From contig NZ_NSDJ01000001.1 in the NCBI RefSeq assembly GCF_003610915.1, positions 1,736,001 through 1,800,000 of the forward strand: a DNA stretch of 64,000 bases. Reading direction: 5' to 3'. The notes under the pieces were generated by a model. That model did no database searches. It was given only the letters and a program-made list of their open reading frames with translations, and had not been told where the DNA came from. Of this stretch, positions 40,447-50,270 are shown one piece after another. Numbering within the stretch: position 1 is the stretch's first letter; the number at the start of each line of letters is the position of its first letter. The DNA is from Rahnella variigena. Its GTDB lineage: Bacteria > Pseudomonadota > Gammaproteobacteria > Enterobacterales > Enterobacteriaceae. The translations under genes and the position numbers were made by a program.

Positions 40447-41055
40447 TCACTTCAGCCAGCCCTGCTGATGGGCGTTATCCAGATGACTGCGGATGTGCAG
40501 CCACAGTTCAGGATGAATATCGGCGATAAAGGCATTGCGTGCCAGAACCTGCTCGAGACGGATATTGTTCTCTACCCAGCTCTGACCCTGATTATTCAGG
40601 TTCATGACCATCGGCATCACGCGGTCGATCACCAGCGCAAAGCGCGCTTCAGGGGTTTCGCCCGCTTCGTATTCATTCCACAAATCCAGGAACTGCGTGC
40701 TCAGGGGCACTGGCAGCAGGCCGAACAGGCGTTTCGCTGCAATGATTTCCTGATCGTGAACCGCCGCGCGGGCAGCGAGATCGTAAACCAGCACATCACC
40801 GGCATCGATTTCGACGATGTCGTGGATCAGCGCCATGCGGATGACTTTATTGATATCAACGCCTTCCGGTGCGAAAGGGGCCAGGGACATTGCTGCCACG
40901 GCGAAATGCCAGCTGTGTTCTGCGGAGTTTTCCTGACGCTCAGTGCCTAACACTTTGGTGCGACGTTGCACGCTTTTCAGCTTGTCGATTTCCATCAGGA
41001 ACTGAAAAACTTCGGTCATTGCCCCAAAATTCAGCGGGGTAGTTGCTGCAGACAT
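40447..41055 (-). CDS. HD-domain 5'-nucleotidase-like hydrolase
   Basis: A 202-aa metal-dependent phosphohydrolase of the HDDC2/YfbR-like group. The HD motif is spread over NSAEHSWHFA (first His), ALIHDIVEIDAGD (HD pair) and the later Asp in LVIDRVMP. Family members dephosphorylate deoxynucleoside 5'-monophosphates. The N-terminus differs from E. coli YfbR, so I leave the symbol blank. The gene stands alone, divergent from yqfA. Confidence 0.82.
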   Translation of the reverse strand: MSAATTPLNFGAMTEVFQFLMEIDKLKSVQRRTKVLGTERQENSAEHSWHFAVAAMSLAPFAPEGVDINKVIRMALIHDIVEIDAGDVLVYDLAARAAVHDQEIIAAKRLFGLLPVPLSTQFLDLWNEYEAGETPEARFALVIDRVMPMVMNLNNQGQSWVENNIRLEQVLARNAFIADIHPELWLHIRSHLDNAHQQGWLK

Positions 41056-41394
41056 ACTAAAACCTTAGTCATATTGACGGCATGGTAAACGGCGTTATTT
41101 TCATTTTTCCGCTACACCTTAGTCGCTTGATATAAAAAAATCATGTTTTTGGGTGCGGAAAATTCCGCTGTAGTCTGAATGTCACTTTGGTAAATTATAA
41201 ACAAAACGAATGAATTGAAGGGCTTCACGATCGAGGATGAGTGAAATGATGATCCGGCTAAGAGACTGTTACATCAGATAATACTCATTTTAAGCTTACA
41301 GATGTACACTGGAATTGTTCTCAGTTAAGCTAATTCCGTCGGAACGTTTTATAAACAATGATTTTTACTTTTTTGTCTTGAGGATCCTCAACGT
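41056..41394. other. Divergent promoter region before yqfA
   Basis: 339 bp between the HD-domain gene and yqfA. Visible are a small palindrome GCGGAAAATTCCGC (41155-41168) and AT-rich DNA with several possible -10 boxes. At the end is the palindrome over the yqfA translation start listed separately. No gene is seen. Confidence 0.45.
41378..41391 (+). promoter_or_regulatory. Palindrome covering the yqfA ribosome-binding site
   Basis: TTGAGGATCCTCAA is a perfect 14-bp palindrome that contains the GAGG of the ribosome-binding site and ends 3 bp before the ATG. It could be a protein-binding site or sequester the Shine-Dalgarno sequence. Confidence 0.5.
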
Positions 41395-42045
41395 ATGGGT
41401 AAGTTGTCTCCATCACCACAGGGATATCCGTGGGCTGAAGAAATTGCCAACAGCCTGAGTCACGGCGTTGGTCTGGTTTTTGGGATTGTCGGGCTGGTGT
41501 TGTTGCTGGTTCAGGCAGTTGGCGATAACGCCAGCGCCATGGCAATCACCAGCTACAGTTTGTACGGCGGCAGCATGATTTTGCTGTATCTGGCCTCCAC
41601 GCTGTATCACGCGATACCGCATCAGAAAGCCAAATACTGGCTGAAAAAATTTGACCACTGCGCGATTTATTTGCTGATCGCCGGAACCTACACGCCGTTC
41701 CTGCTGGTCGGGCTTAATTCCCCGCTGGCGAAAGGGCTGATGGCGGTGATCTGGGGGCTGGCGCTGTTCGGCGTGATTTTTAAACTGGCGTTTGCGCACC
41801 GCTTTGAAGTGCTTTCGCTGGTCACTTATCTGACGATGGGCTGGCTGTCGCTGATAGTGATTTATCAGCTGGCGACTACACTTTCGCTGGGTGGCGTAGC
41901 CTTACTGGCGCTGGGCGGTGTGGTATACACGCTGGGCGTTATTTTCTACGCCTCTAAACGCTTTCGTTTCGGTCACGCCATCTGGCACGGGTTCGTGCTC
42001 GGCGGCAGTGCCTGCCACTTTTTGGCCATCTATTTTTACGTCTGA
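41395..42045 (+). CDS. yqfA: TrhA/hemolysin III family membrane protein YqfA
   Basis: A 216-aa inner-membrane protein of the PAQR superfamily with seven hydrophobic helices. Conserved metal-site residues are visible in NSLSHGVGL (His), the Ser/His pair in STLYHAIPH with [19 protein letters not shown] (Asp, His), and [19 protein letters not shown] (two His). Work on the homologue links it to membrane energetics and fatty-acid homeostasis. It belongs to the ygfF-yqfA neighbourhood of E. coli. Confidence 0.93.
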   Translation: MGKLSPSPQGYPWAEEIANSLSHGVGLVFGIVGLVLLLVQAVGDNASAMAITSYSLYGGSMILLYLASTLYHAIPHQKAKYWLKKFDHCAIYLLIAGTYTPFLLVGLNSPLAKGLMAVIWGLALFGVIFKLAFAHRFEVLSLVTYLTMGWLSLIVIYQLATTLSLGGVALLALGGVVYTLGVIFYASKRFRFGHAIWHGFVLGGSACHFLAIYFYV

Positions 42046-42071
42046 TTTGTTTAATGAAAGTCAGTAAAAGG

Positions 42072-42099
42072 AAAGCGGAGCCTGATGCTCCGCTTTTTT
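42072..42099 (+). terminator. Terminator after yqfA
   Basis: AAAGCGGAGC-CTGAT-GCTCCGCTTT stem running into a T tract. It lies between two convergent genes. Confidence 0.92.
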
Positions 42100-42106
42100 G
42101 TGCCTG

Positions 42107-43411
42107 CTATTTACCGCGCTTGCCCGCATCCGGCGTGTCCGACCACCATTGCACCAGTGAAGGCACTGGCCGCAAATCGTAGTGCGCTTCGCCCAGCAAA
42201 TGATTGAGGATTTTCGCCGAGCGCCACGCGGTCAGCGTCAGTTGCCCTTCGGCGCTGCCGTGACTGTGAATCCCGGCATTCACCGCGTAAATGCGGTTCT
42301 GCTCAGGGCCGTCCCAGCGCAGGTTGAAATTCGGCTGAAGCGGCAAATGTTGTTCGTGGTCATAGGGGATGCGGTCCAGCAACGGCTCGAGATAATCCGG
42401 TAAACCGGGACGATAGCCGGTCGCCAGAATCACGATATCGGCACTGAAATGCTCTTCGCATTTTTCCAGCCCGTGTTTTGCCTGCAAACTGAAATCACCG
42501 CCCGCATGACGTACGATATGATCGAGCGCGCGGTGGGGCAATAAACGAACGTTACGCGGCTGATGCAGCACATCGAAACGGTGATACAGCTGCTTATAAA
42601 TATCTTCCAGCGTGTGATAACTGATGCCATCGGAAGGCAGTTTTTGGGTGGCGATTTCCTGCTCACGTACTTCCTCCGGCAACGTATAAAAGTAATTCAC
42701 ATACTCCGGCGTGAAATATTCATTGGTGAAAATCGATTCATCCAGCGGCTGAAAATTCGGGCGTCGTGATATCCAGCTCAGTTCGGCAAATTCGCCCCAG
42801 TGGCCGCTCAGCGCGTTGAGAATAATGTCCGCGCCGCTTTGTCCGCCACCGACGACGGCCACGCGTTTGCCGGTGAAATCCGGTTCGCGCAGTTCAATCT
42901 CAGCCGCATGAAAACAGTTTTCGCCCAGCGCCGCCCGCGCCGGTTTTGGGATCCACGGTGCATGGCCGGTGCCGAGGCAAATATTGCGCGCACGGTGCTC
43001 GCCTGTTTTACTCTGCACGATAAATTCCTGCCGCTTGTCATCGAAATCAATGCGCTCAACCGGTTCGGAAAAATGCAGATCAGGGATGCGGTCGCACGCC
43101 CAGCGCAGATAATCGGAAAACTCATCACGGCTGATGATCAGTTGTTCCGTCGCCAGAAAGCGGTAAATTTTCTTCTGTTCCACCAGATAATTGATGAAAG
43201 AAAACTCGCTGCGCGGGGCGACGGTGGTCACCAGATCCTGCAACACATAGGTTTGCATGGTGGCTGTCGGCAGTAACATGCCGGGGTGCCAGCTGAATTC
43301 CGGATTAGCGTCAAAGAAGGCGGCGTCGAGTTTTCCGGTATCTTTTGCCATGGCGGCGAGGCTTAAATTAAAGGGACCAATACCAATACCTATCAAATCC
43401 TTCACGGGCAT
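42107..43411 (-). CDS. Lysine/ornithine N-monooxygenase (IucD-like), orphan
   Basis: A 434-aa class B flavin monooxygenase that would N-hydroxylate lysine or ornithine as the first step to a hydroxamate siderophore. It has the FAD motif GIGIGPFNLSLAA near the N-terminus, the NADPH motif VAVVGGGQSGADI in the middle and the C-terminal ATGYRPGLPDYL. No siderophore synthetase or receptor lies nearby. It may serve an unlinked pathway or be a leftover. A Fur box is not obvious upstream. Confidence 0.86.
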   Translation of the reverse strand: MPVKDLIGIGIGPFNLSLAAMAKDTGKLDAAFFDANPEFSWHPGMLLPTATMQTYVLQDLVTTVAPRSEFSFINYLVEQKKIYRFLATEQLIISRDEFSDYLRWACDRIPDLHFSEPVERIDFDDKRQEFIVQSKTGEHRARNICLGTGHAPWIPKPARAALGENCFHAAEIELREPDFTGKRVAVVGGGQSGADIILNALSGHWGEFAELSWISRRPNFQPLDESIFTNEYFTPEYVNYFYTLPEEVREQEIATQKLPSDGISYHTLEDIYKQLYHRFDVLHQPRNVRLLPHRALDHIVRHAGGDFSLQAKHGLEKCEEHFSADIVILATGYRPGLPDYLEPLLDRIPYDHEQHLPLQPNFNLRWDGPEQNRIYAVNAGIHSHGSAEGQLTLTAWRSAKILNHLLGEAHYDLRPVPSLVQWWSDTPDAGKRGK

Positions 43412-43489
43412 CTTTCTGTTCCTTGTGTTTTTAGGATATTTTGGAAGCTCTGTTAAGCATAGGTCAGCCGCCCGCGACTGACATGGTTC

Positions 43490-43504
43490 TCGATAACTTA
43501 TCGA
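43490..43504. promoter_or_regulatory. Perfect palindrome in the iucD-like/phzF intergenic region
   Basis: TCGATAA-C-TTATCGA in the 152-bp gap between divergent genes. Symmetry and position suggest an operator. It only partly resembles a Fur box (GATAAT repeats). Confidence 0.55.
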
Positions 43505-43563
43505 AATATTCCTAAACTCAGTGACTTCGCCGTTCCTTACTCAATGATTAAAAAGGATTTGCT

Positions 43564-44445
43564 ATGACCCGCCTGCGCCGTTTTAAACAAGTTGATGTGT
43601 TCACCGCCCAGCCGCTGAAAGGCAACGCCCTGGCCGTGATACTCGACGCCGAAGGACTGACAGACGCCGAGATGTTTGCAATGGCCCGCTGGACGAATCT
43701 TGCGGAAACGGCGTTTGTGCTCAAACCCGCTTCACCACAAGCCGATTATCGCGTACGGATTTTCACTACCGACAAAGAACTGCCGTTCGCCGGACACCCG
43801 ACGCTTGGAACAGCTTACGCGCTGTTGCAAAGCGGGTTGCAGCCGAAAAATCCGGGATATCTTGTCCAGGAATGTGGCGTCGGGCTGGTGCAGGTGAAAC
43901 AGCTGGCAGAAGGCGGGCAAGCATTTTCCGCGCCGCCAGCGAAACAGAGTCCGCTTGATGCTCAGCATCTGGAGTTGCTGGCGAAGGCATTACGCGGGGG
44001 AAAGATTCAGGCAGAAGTTACGCCGGTCAACGTCGATATGGGGATCATCTGGCTGGTGGTGCGGATGGAAAGCGCGCAAGAATGTCTGAATATCACCGCT
44101 GACGCTGCAGCTGTCAGCCAGTTGCAAACGCAACTGGGCATTAACGGTATCGCGGTTTACGGTTTGCACGATAAAAACGGTTCTGCGGATTACGAAGTGC
44201 GCGCGATTATTGATGAGGACGGCGTGCTGAAAGAAGATCCGGTTACCGGCAGCGCCAATGCCTGTCTGGCGCGGGTGCTGAAAGCCGCGAATTTCCCCGA
44301 CGGAGAACATATGGCACAAACTTATCGCGTGCGGCAGGGGACTAAACTCCAGCGCGATGGCCGCGTAACCGTGACGTTTGTCGATGGCGAACCCTGGATC
44401 GGCGGCGATACATGTACGCTGATCGACGGCACGTTAGATCTCTGA
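43564..44445 (+). CDS. PhzF-family isomerase-like protein
   Basis: A 293-aa protein with the two-lobed diaminopimelate-epimerase-like fold. Hallmarks are QVDVFTAQPLKGNALAV at the N-terminus, the active-site Glu in TNLAETAFV, the ELPFAGHPTLGTAYAL block, and DPVTGSANACLA in the second lobe. PhzF in phenazine producers isomerises DHHA, but most enteric relatives (YddE-like) have no known substrate. No phenazine genes are visible, so a general role is unknown. Confidence 0.88.
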   Translation: MTRLRRFKQVDVFTAQPLKGNALAVILDAEGLTDAEMFAMARWTNLAETAFVLKPASPQADYRVRIFTTDKELPFAGHPTLGTAYALLQSGLQPKNPGYLVQECGVGLVQVKQLAEGGQAFSAPPAKQSPLDAQHLELLAKALRGGKIQAEVTPVNVDMGIIWLVVRMESAQECLNITADAAAVSQLQTQLGINGIAVYGLHDKNGSADYEVRAIIDEDGVLKEDPVTGSANACLARVLKAANFPDGEHMAQTYRVRQGTKLQRDGRVTVTFVDGEPWIGGDTCTLIDGTLDL

Positions 44446-44485
44446 TTAGCCTGACCGCGCACTGGCGCAGCTGAAAGCGTGGAAA

Positions 44486-45040
44486 CTATTTGTCGCTCAT
44501 GACCAGCAAATACCGGCACGGCTCAGTGCCGGGATTACTGAAGGTGATCGGCAAATCCACACCAAACGTCAGCGCATCCCCTGCGAATAACGCATACTTT
44601 TCCGCGCCATAATCGACAGTCAGCGACCCTTCCACCAGCCACAGACGCTGTTTATACGCCTGATGACTCCAGCCCGGATAACTGACGCGCGCGCCGGCTG
44701 GCAGCGTGATTTCTACCAGTTCCGGTCCGCCGTTTTCCTCATGCGCCGTCACCTGACGCCGCAGATAACCGATATCCGGATCCTGCCACACTTCCTGCTG
44801 TGCAAGCGGACGTAATGGCGCGGGTTGTTCGTTATCTTCTGACAGCAACTGCGCCAGCGAAACACCCAGACTGGCGGCCAGGCGGCCTAAAAGGCTGGCG
44901 CTTGGACTGCTGTCCTGCCGCTCAATTTTGGAGATCATCGCTTTACTGACACCTGAACTGCTGGCCAGTTGTTCCAGGCTCAAACCCTGTGTTTTACGCA
45001 AAGACTGCAAACGTGTGGCGATCAGTTGGTCGATTGACAT
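44486..45040 (-). CDS. XRE-cupin transcriptional regulator
   Basis: A 184-aa regulator. An N-terminal helix-turn-helix (LRKTQGLSLEQLASSSGVSK, then MISKIERQDSSPSASLLGRL) is followed by a C-terminal cupin barrel (residues ~95-180, LPAGARVSYPGWSHQ, VEGSLTVDY). ATG at 45040 sits at the start of the HTH; the open frame continues upstream across the operator and is not used. It is divergent from a PAT-like acetyltransferase with a perfect palindrome between them, so it most likely represses both. Confidence 0.88.
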   Translation of the reverse strand: MSIDQLIATRLQSLRKTQGLSLEQLASSSGVSKAMISKIERQDSSPSASLLGRLAASLGVSLAQLLSEDNEQPAPLRPLAQQEVWQDPDIGYLRRQVTAHEENGGPELVEITLPAGARVSYPGWSHQAYKQRLWLVEGSLTVDYGAEKYALFAGDALTFGVDLPITFSNPGTEPCRYLLVMSDK

Positions 45041-45065
45041 GGGATCCGTTCCGTTGTTTACTTTT

Positions 45066-45081
45066 GTAGAATTAATTCTAC
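45066..45081. promoter_or_regulatory. Operator candidate for the XRE-cupin regulator
   Basis: GTAGAATTAATTCTAC is a perfect 16-bp palindrome, with a further half-like TAGTGGAATT just downstream. It lies between the divergent regulator and acetyltransferase genes. Confidence 0.7.
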
Positions 45082-45123
45082 TATAGTGGAATTGAACGTC
45101 CAACGGAAGTCACCGGGGAAGAA

Positions 45124-45648
45124 ATGATGAAAATGATCACCTGCACCGAACGCCAGCACGCTGTCGCTATTCTGGATATTTTTAATGATGCGATCCTGAC
45201 GTCCACCGCGTTGTATGACTATAAACCACGTCATATCGACAGCATGACATCCTGGTTTGCCACTAAACTGACCCATAACTTTCCGGTGATCGGGCTGGAA
45301 GACGCGCAGGGCGCACTGCTGGGTTTTGCCAGTTACGGCACGTTCCGCGCCTGGCCTGCGTATAAATATTCGGTCGAACATTCTATTTATATTCATAAAG
45401 ATCACCGTGGCAAAGGGCTGGGTAAAATCCTGCTTAATGCATTGGTGGATGCCGCACGTGAACGTGGCGTACATACGCTGATTGGCGCGATTGACGCGGC
45501 CAACAGCGGCAGTATTGCCCTGCACGAAAAAAACGGATTCAGTCATACCGGGACCATTAAACAGGCGGCATTTAAATTTGACCGCTGGCTGGATCTGGCC
45601 TTTTATCAGATGATCCTCGACACGCCGTTAAAGCCGGTGGCAGGCTAA
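45124..45648 (+). CDS. GNAT acetyltransferase, phosphinothricin-acetyltransferase-like
   Basis: A 174-aa GNAT enzyme. The acetyl-CoA motif A is IYIHKDHRGKGLGK, and the region LIGAIDAANSGSIALHEKNG with FSHTGTIKQAAFKFDRW is the PAT/YncA signature. Such proteins acetylate amino acid analogues such as phosphinothricin or methionine sulfoximine. GGGGAAGAA precedes the two adjacent in-frame ATGs. Divergence from an XRE-cupin gene suggests induction by its substrate. Confidence 0.86.
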   Translation: MMKMITCTERQHAVAILDIFNDAILTSTALYDYKPRHIDSMTSWFATKLTHNFPVIGLEDAQGALLGFASYGTFRAWPAYKYSVEHSIYIHKDHRGKGLGKILLNALVDAARERGVHTLIGAIDAANSGSIALHEKNGFSHTGTIKQAAFKFDRWLDLAFYQMILDTPLKPVAG

Positions 45649-45661
45649 AAGTCCGGCATTG

Positions 45662-45674
45662 AATAAGAAAGCAA
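45662..45674 (+). promoter_or_regulatory. Ada box upstream of ada
   Basis: AAT-AAGAAA-GCAA matches the methylated-Ada recognition pattern AAT-N6-GCAA known from E. coli ada and alkA. A GATAAT -10 candidate follows at 45693-45698, placing the box where Ada activates. Confidence 0.72.
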
Positions 45675-45745
45675 GCGCCGGAGGGTAAAAGGGATAATGG
45701 CGGCTTATGCTGGCGGTCATCCAGTCGGGAAACGTGAGGCAGAAA

Positions 45746-46843
45746 ATGTCAGGTAAAACACAAGTCATCAACAATACGGTAGCGGAAAACCTCCCCTCTG
45801 CGCAGGTGAAGGATCCGCGCTGGCAGGCGGTCGTCAGCTGTGATGTGAACGCGGATGGCAAATTTGTATACGCGGTAAAAACCACCGGTATTTACTGCGC
45901 GCCTTCATGCCCGTCACGGCAACCGAATCCGGAAAATATTCTCTATTTTGATGATGCCGAAGCCGCAGAACAGGCAGGTTTTCGCCCGTGCAAACGCTGC
46001 CGTCAGGGACTGATTTCACTGGCGCAGTTTCACGCTCAGCGGGTAGCTCAGGCCTGCCGCTTGCTGGAGGGAGTTGCCGGGACGCTTACGCTTAATCAGC
46101 TGGCCGCCGAAGTAGGTATCAGTGCTTATCACTTTCATCGCCTGTTTAAGGCGCAAACCGGCGTGACGCCAAAAGAGTATCAGCAGGCGCAGCGCGCCCG
46201 GCGCGTACGTGAAAAGCTGGCTGATTCTGCAACGATAACCGAAGCGATCCACGCGGCCGGATATCCTTCCGATGGCCGGTTTTACGAAACGTCCGCAGCC
46301 ACGCTGGGCATGACGCCGCAAAATTTCCGCTCCGGTGGCCGCGATGTGCGCGTCTGGTTTGCCATCGGCAAATCTTCACTGGGCGATATTCTGGTTGCCG
46401 AAAGTCAGCGGGGGATCTGCGCCATTTTACTGGGCGACGATCCTGAAAAGTTGATCAATGAGCTGCAAAACAGTTTTCCACAAGCGGAATTGCTGGGCGG
46501 CGATGCGGATTTCGAACAGCGAATTGCTATGGTTGTTGGCTTTGTCGAAGCGCCTCAGATTGGGCTGGATTTGCCGCTGGATATTCGCGGAACAGCTTTC
46601 CAGCAGCGCGTCTGGCAGGCATTACGTGATATCCCACCGGGAAATACCGCCAGTTATGCCGAAATTGCCGCTAAAATCGGTTCGCCTAAATCAGTCCGCG
46701 CTGTGGCCGGGGCCTGCGCCGCAAACCTGCTGGCAGTCGCCATTCCCTGTCATCGGGTGGTTAAAACGGGCGGTAATATTTCCGGTTACCGCTGGGGCGT
46801 GGAACGAAAACGCAGTTTGCTGGCGCGGGAAGAGAAAGGCTGA
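45746..46843 (+). CDS. ada: Bifunctional DNA repair/regulator protein Ada
   Basis: A 365-aa protein with three parts. The N-terminal zinc domain demethylates phosphotriesters (TTGIYCAPSCPSR and CKRCRQG carry the four Cys). An AraC-type DNA-binding domain follows (SAYHFHRLFKAQTG, residues ~120-195), and then a C-terminal O6-methylguanine methyltransferase with the acceptor Cys in AVAIPCHRVV. ATG at 45746 follows GAGGC; a longer frame from 45707 lacks a good site. With the Ada box upstream it should activate its own gene when methylated. Confidence 0.95.
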   Translation: MSGKTQVINNTVAENLPSAQVKDPRWQAVVSCDVNADGKFVYAVKTTGIYCAPSCPSRQPNPENILYFDDAEAAEQAGFRPCKRCRQGLISLAQFHAQRVAQACRLLEGVAGTLTLNQLAAEVGISAYHFHRLFKAQTGVTPKEYQQAQRARRVREKLADSATITEAIHAAGYPSDGRFYETSAATLGMTPQNFRSGGRDVRVWFAIGKSSLGDILVAESQRGICAILLGDDPEKLINELQNSFPQAELLGGDADFEQRIAMVVGFVEAPQIGLDLPLDIRGTAFQQRVWQALRDIPPGNTASYAEIAAKIGSPKSVRAVAGACAANLLAVAIPCHRVVKTGGNISGYRWGVERKRSLLAREEKG

Positions 46844-46896
46844 CTATACTCAGCTGACGTTATGATTTTCCAAACATTTTGACGAAGAGGGATGCC

Positions 46897-47436
46897 GTGC
46901 CAGCCTGCACTATACGGATTGCTGAACCGAAAGATATTGATTCACTGGCTGAATTACACGTTGCCATCTGGCGTGATACTTATCGCGAACTGGCACCGCC
47001 GGAAGCCTTTAACGCGCTTGATGTTCCGCGTCGTAAATCCTTCTGGCAGGATAAATTTGCGCATCCTGCTACCGGTCAGGGCATTTTTATCGCGGAAGTT
47101 GAAGGCAAATTAGCCGGATTCAGTCTGGCTTCGGCTTCTTCAAACCCTGAATTTGGCGAGATGGCCGAAATCAAATTCCTGTATGTTTCACCTGCATTTA
47201 AGCGTCAGGGGATTGGCAAATTACTGATTGCCAAAGCCGCAACACATCTGGCGGGTGAGGGTTTTAAAAGTGCAGGGCTGGGAGTTGTAGAAGGCAACGA
47301 TCCTGCAATTGGGTTCTACCGTGCGCTGGGGGGGCTGGAATCCGGGCGCTATACCGATGCCGGTCCGCTGTGGCGTTCGCCTAATATTATCTACGCGTGG
47401 CCTGATGTTACGGTATTGTCTGCGCTGAACTCCTGA
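46897..47436 (+). CDS. GNAT-family N-acetyltransferase
   Basis: A 179-aa GNAT enzyme of unknown substrate, with motif A in LYVSPAFKRQGIGKLL and motif B in GVVEGNDPAIGFYRALGG. The GTG at 46897 is chosen because GAAGAGGG lies five bases upstream; an in-frame TTG occurs six codons earlier. It lies 53 bp after ada and may be read from the same transcript. Confidence 0.83.
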   Translation: MPACTIRIAEPKDIDSLAELHVAIWRDTYRELAPPEAFNALDVPRRKSFWQDKFAHPATGQGIFIAEVEGKLAGFSLASASSNPEFGEMAEIKFLYVSPAFKRQGIGKLLIAKAATHLAGEGFKSAGLGVVEGNDPAIGFYRALGGLESGRYTDAGPLWRSPNIIYAWPDVTVLSALNS

Positions 47437-47448
47437 GGGGTTTTTTTT
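47427..47448 (+). terminator. Weak terminator after the GNAT gene
   Basis: AACTCC-TGA-GGGGTT short stem followed by a long T run. It overlaps the stop codon. A second inverted repeat TGCCTGCGT/ACGCAGGCA (47462-47488) lies just beyond and serves the convergent gene. Confidence 0.55.
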
Positions 47449-47495
47449 GAAGGAACCGTTCTGCCTGCGTCAGTAAACAACGCAGGCAATGCCTG

Positions 47496-48197
47496 TCAGC
47501 GCAGCTCTTCCAGACGTTGCTTCTGCTGACCTTCCGCATTGAAATTATCTGCACTTAACCAGCGATCAAACGCTGCCTTTGAGGCCGGCCATTCGTGGTC
47601 AAGAACCGAATACCAGCAGGTATCACGGTTGTGGCCTTTATTGATGATGGCTTGACGGAACATACCTTCATACTCAAACCCGAAGCGTTTTGCGGCCAGT
47701 TTTGACGGCTCATTCAGGCTGTGGCATTTCCATTCGCAGCGGCGATATTTCAGGGTATCGAACAGATAACGTTGCAGCAGGTAAATGGCTTCAGTGCCAA
47801 AACGTGTGCGTTTCATAAGCGGTGACCAGTTCACCCAGCCAATTTCGGCAACGCCATTCACGGCATCGATACGCATCAGAGAAACGCTGCCCACGGCGCG
47901 CTGTGTTTCGTTATCCACCACCGCGAAAAACAGCGGATCTTCGCTTTTTTCCTGCCGGGAAATAAACACGTCGCAATCTGCCTGCGTTGCAGGGCGGTCG
48001 ACGGCGAGATAGGTCCAGTCCCGATTGTCATCAATGCTGTGCCAGGCGTTAAATAAATCCTCACTATGGCGTTCGCAGGACAGAGGCTCAAGATGACACC
48101 AGAGGCCATCAAGCTGAACATGCGCGGGGCGCTCGCGAGGCTGCCAGTCGGGCAGGGCGTCACCGATGGGTTGGCCAAAATGGTTCAGGGTGGTCAT
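47496..48197 (-). CDS. RimJ/RimL-type GNAT acetyltransferase
   Basis: A 233-aa GNAT protein with the Acetyltransf_3 layout. It has ERHSEDLFNAWHSID, GSVSLMRIDAVNGVAEIGWV, then KRTRFGTEAIYLLQRYLF and CHSLNEPSKLAAKRFGFEYEG. Relatives acetylate ribosomal protein termini or small molecules; the target here is unknown. The start could be 48197 or 48209; I prefer 48197 because homologues of this type begin near MTTLNHFGQP. Confidence 0.82.
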   Translation of the reverse strand: MTTLNHFGQPIGDALPDWQPRERPAHVQLDGLWCHLEPLSCERHSEDLFNAWHSIDDNRDWTYLAVDRPATQADCDVFISRQEKSEDPLFFAVVDNETQRAVGSVSLMRIDAVNGVAEIGWVNWSPLMKRTRFGTEAIYLLQRYLFDTLKYRRCEWKCHSLNEPSKLAAKRFGFEYEGMFRQAIINKGHNRDTCWYSVLDHEWPASKAAFDRWLSADNFNAEGQQKQRLEELR

Positions 48198-48281
48198 AGC
48201 AGTTTCCATTTTACTATTAATGAACTTCCATAAAATCAGAATGGAATGACAGCTGCAACCTGCACTTTACAAAAATCCGGA

Positions 48282-48301
48282 AAGCGGGCGCGGGCCCGCT
48301 T
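48282..48301 (-). terminator. Hairpin after gatY
   Basis: AGCGGGC...GCCCGCT inverted repeat 17 bp beyond the gatY stop. On the minus strand it is followed at a short distance by TTTTTG. Confidence 0.55.
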
Positions 48302-48317
48302 CGTTAATACAGGCGTG

Positions 48318-50226
<1,909 letters not shown>

Positions 50227-50240
50227 AGTCGGTTTCCTTG

Positions 50241-50261
50241 AGCGGGGGGATCCCCCCCGCT
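50241..50261 (-). repeat. GC hairpin between gatC and gatD
   Basis: AGCGGGGG and CCCCCGCT arms with a five-base GATCC loop in the 44-bp gap. It has no T tract and probably shapes mRNA stability or processing inside the operon. Confidence 0.6.
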
Positions 50262-50270
50262 GAGATGAAG

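Noticed and set aside
43412..43563. Fur box in front of the IucD-like gene
   Set aside because: The palindrome TCGATAACTTATCGA shares only part of the GATAAT repeat pattern and lies nearer to phzF; I list it as an unassigned operator instead.
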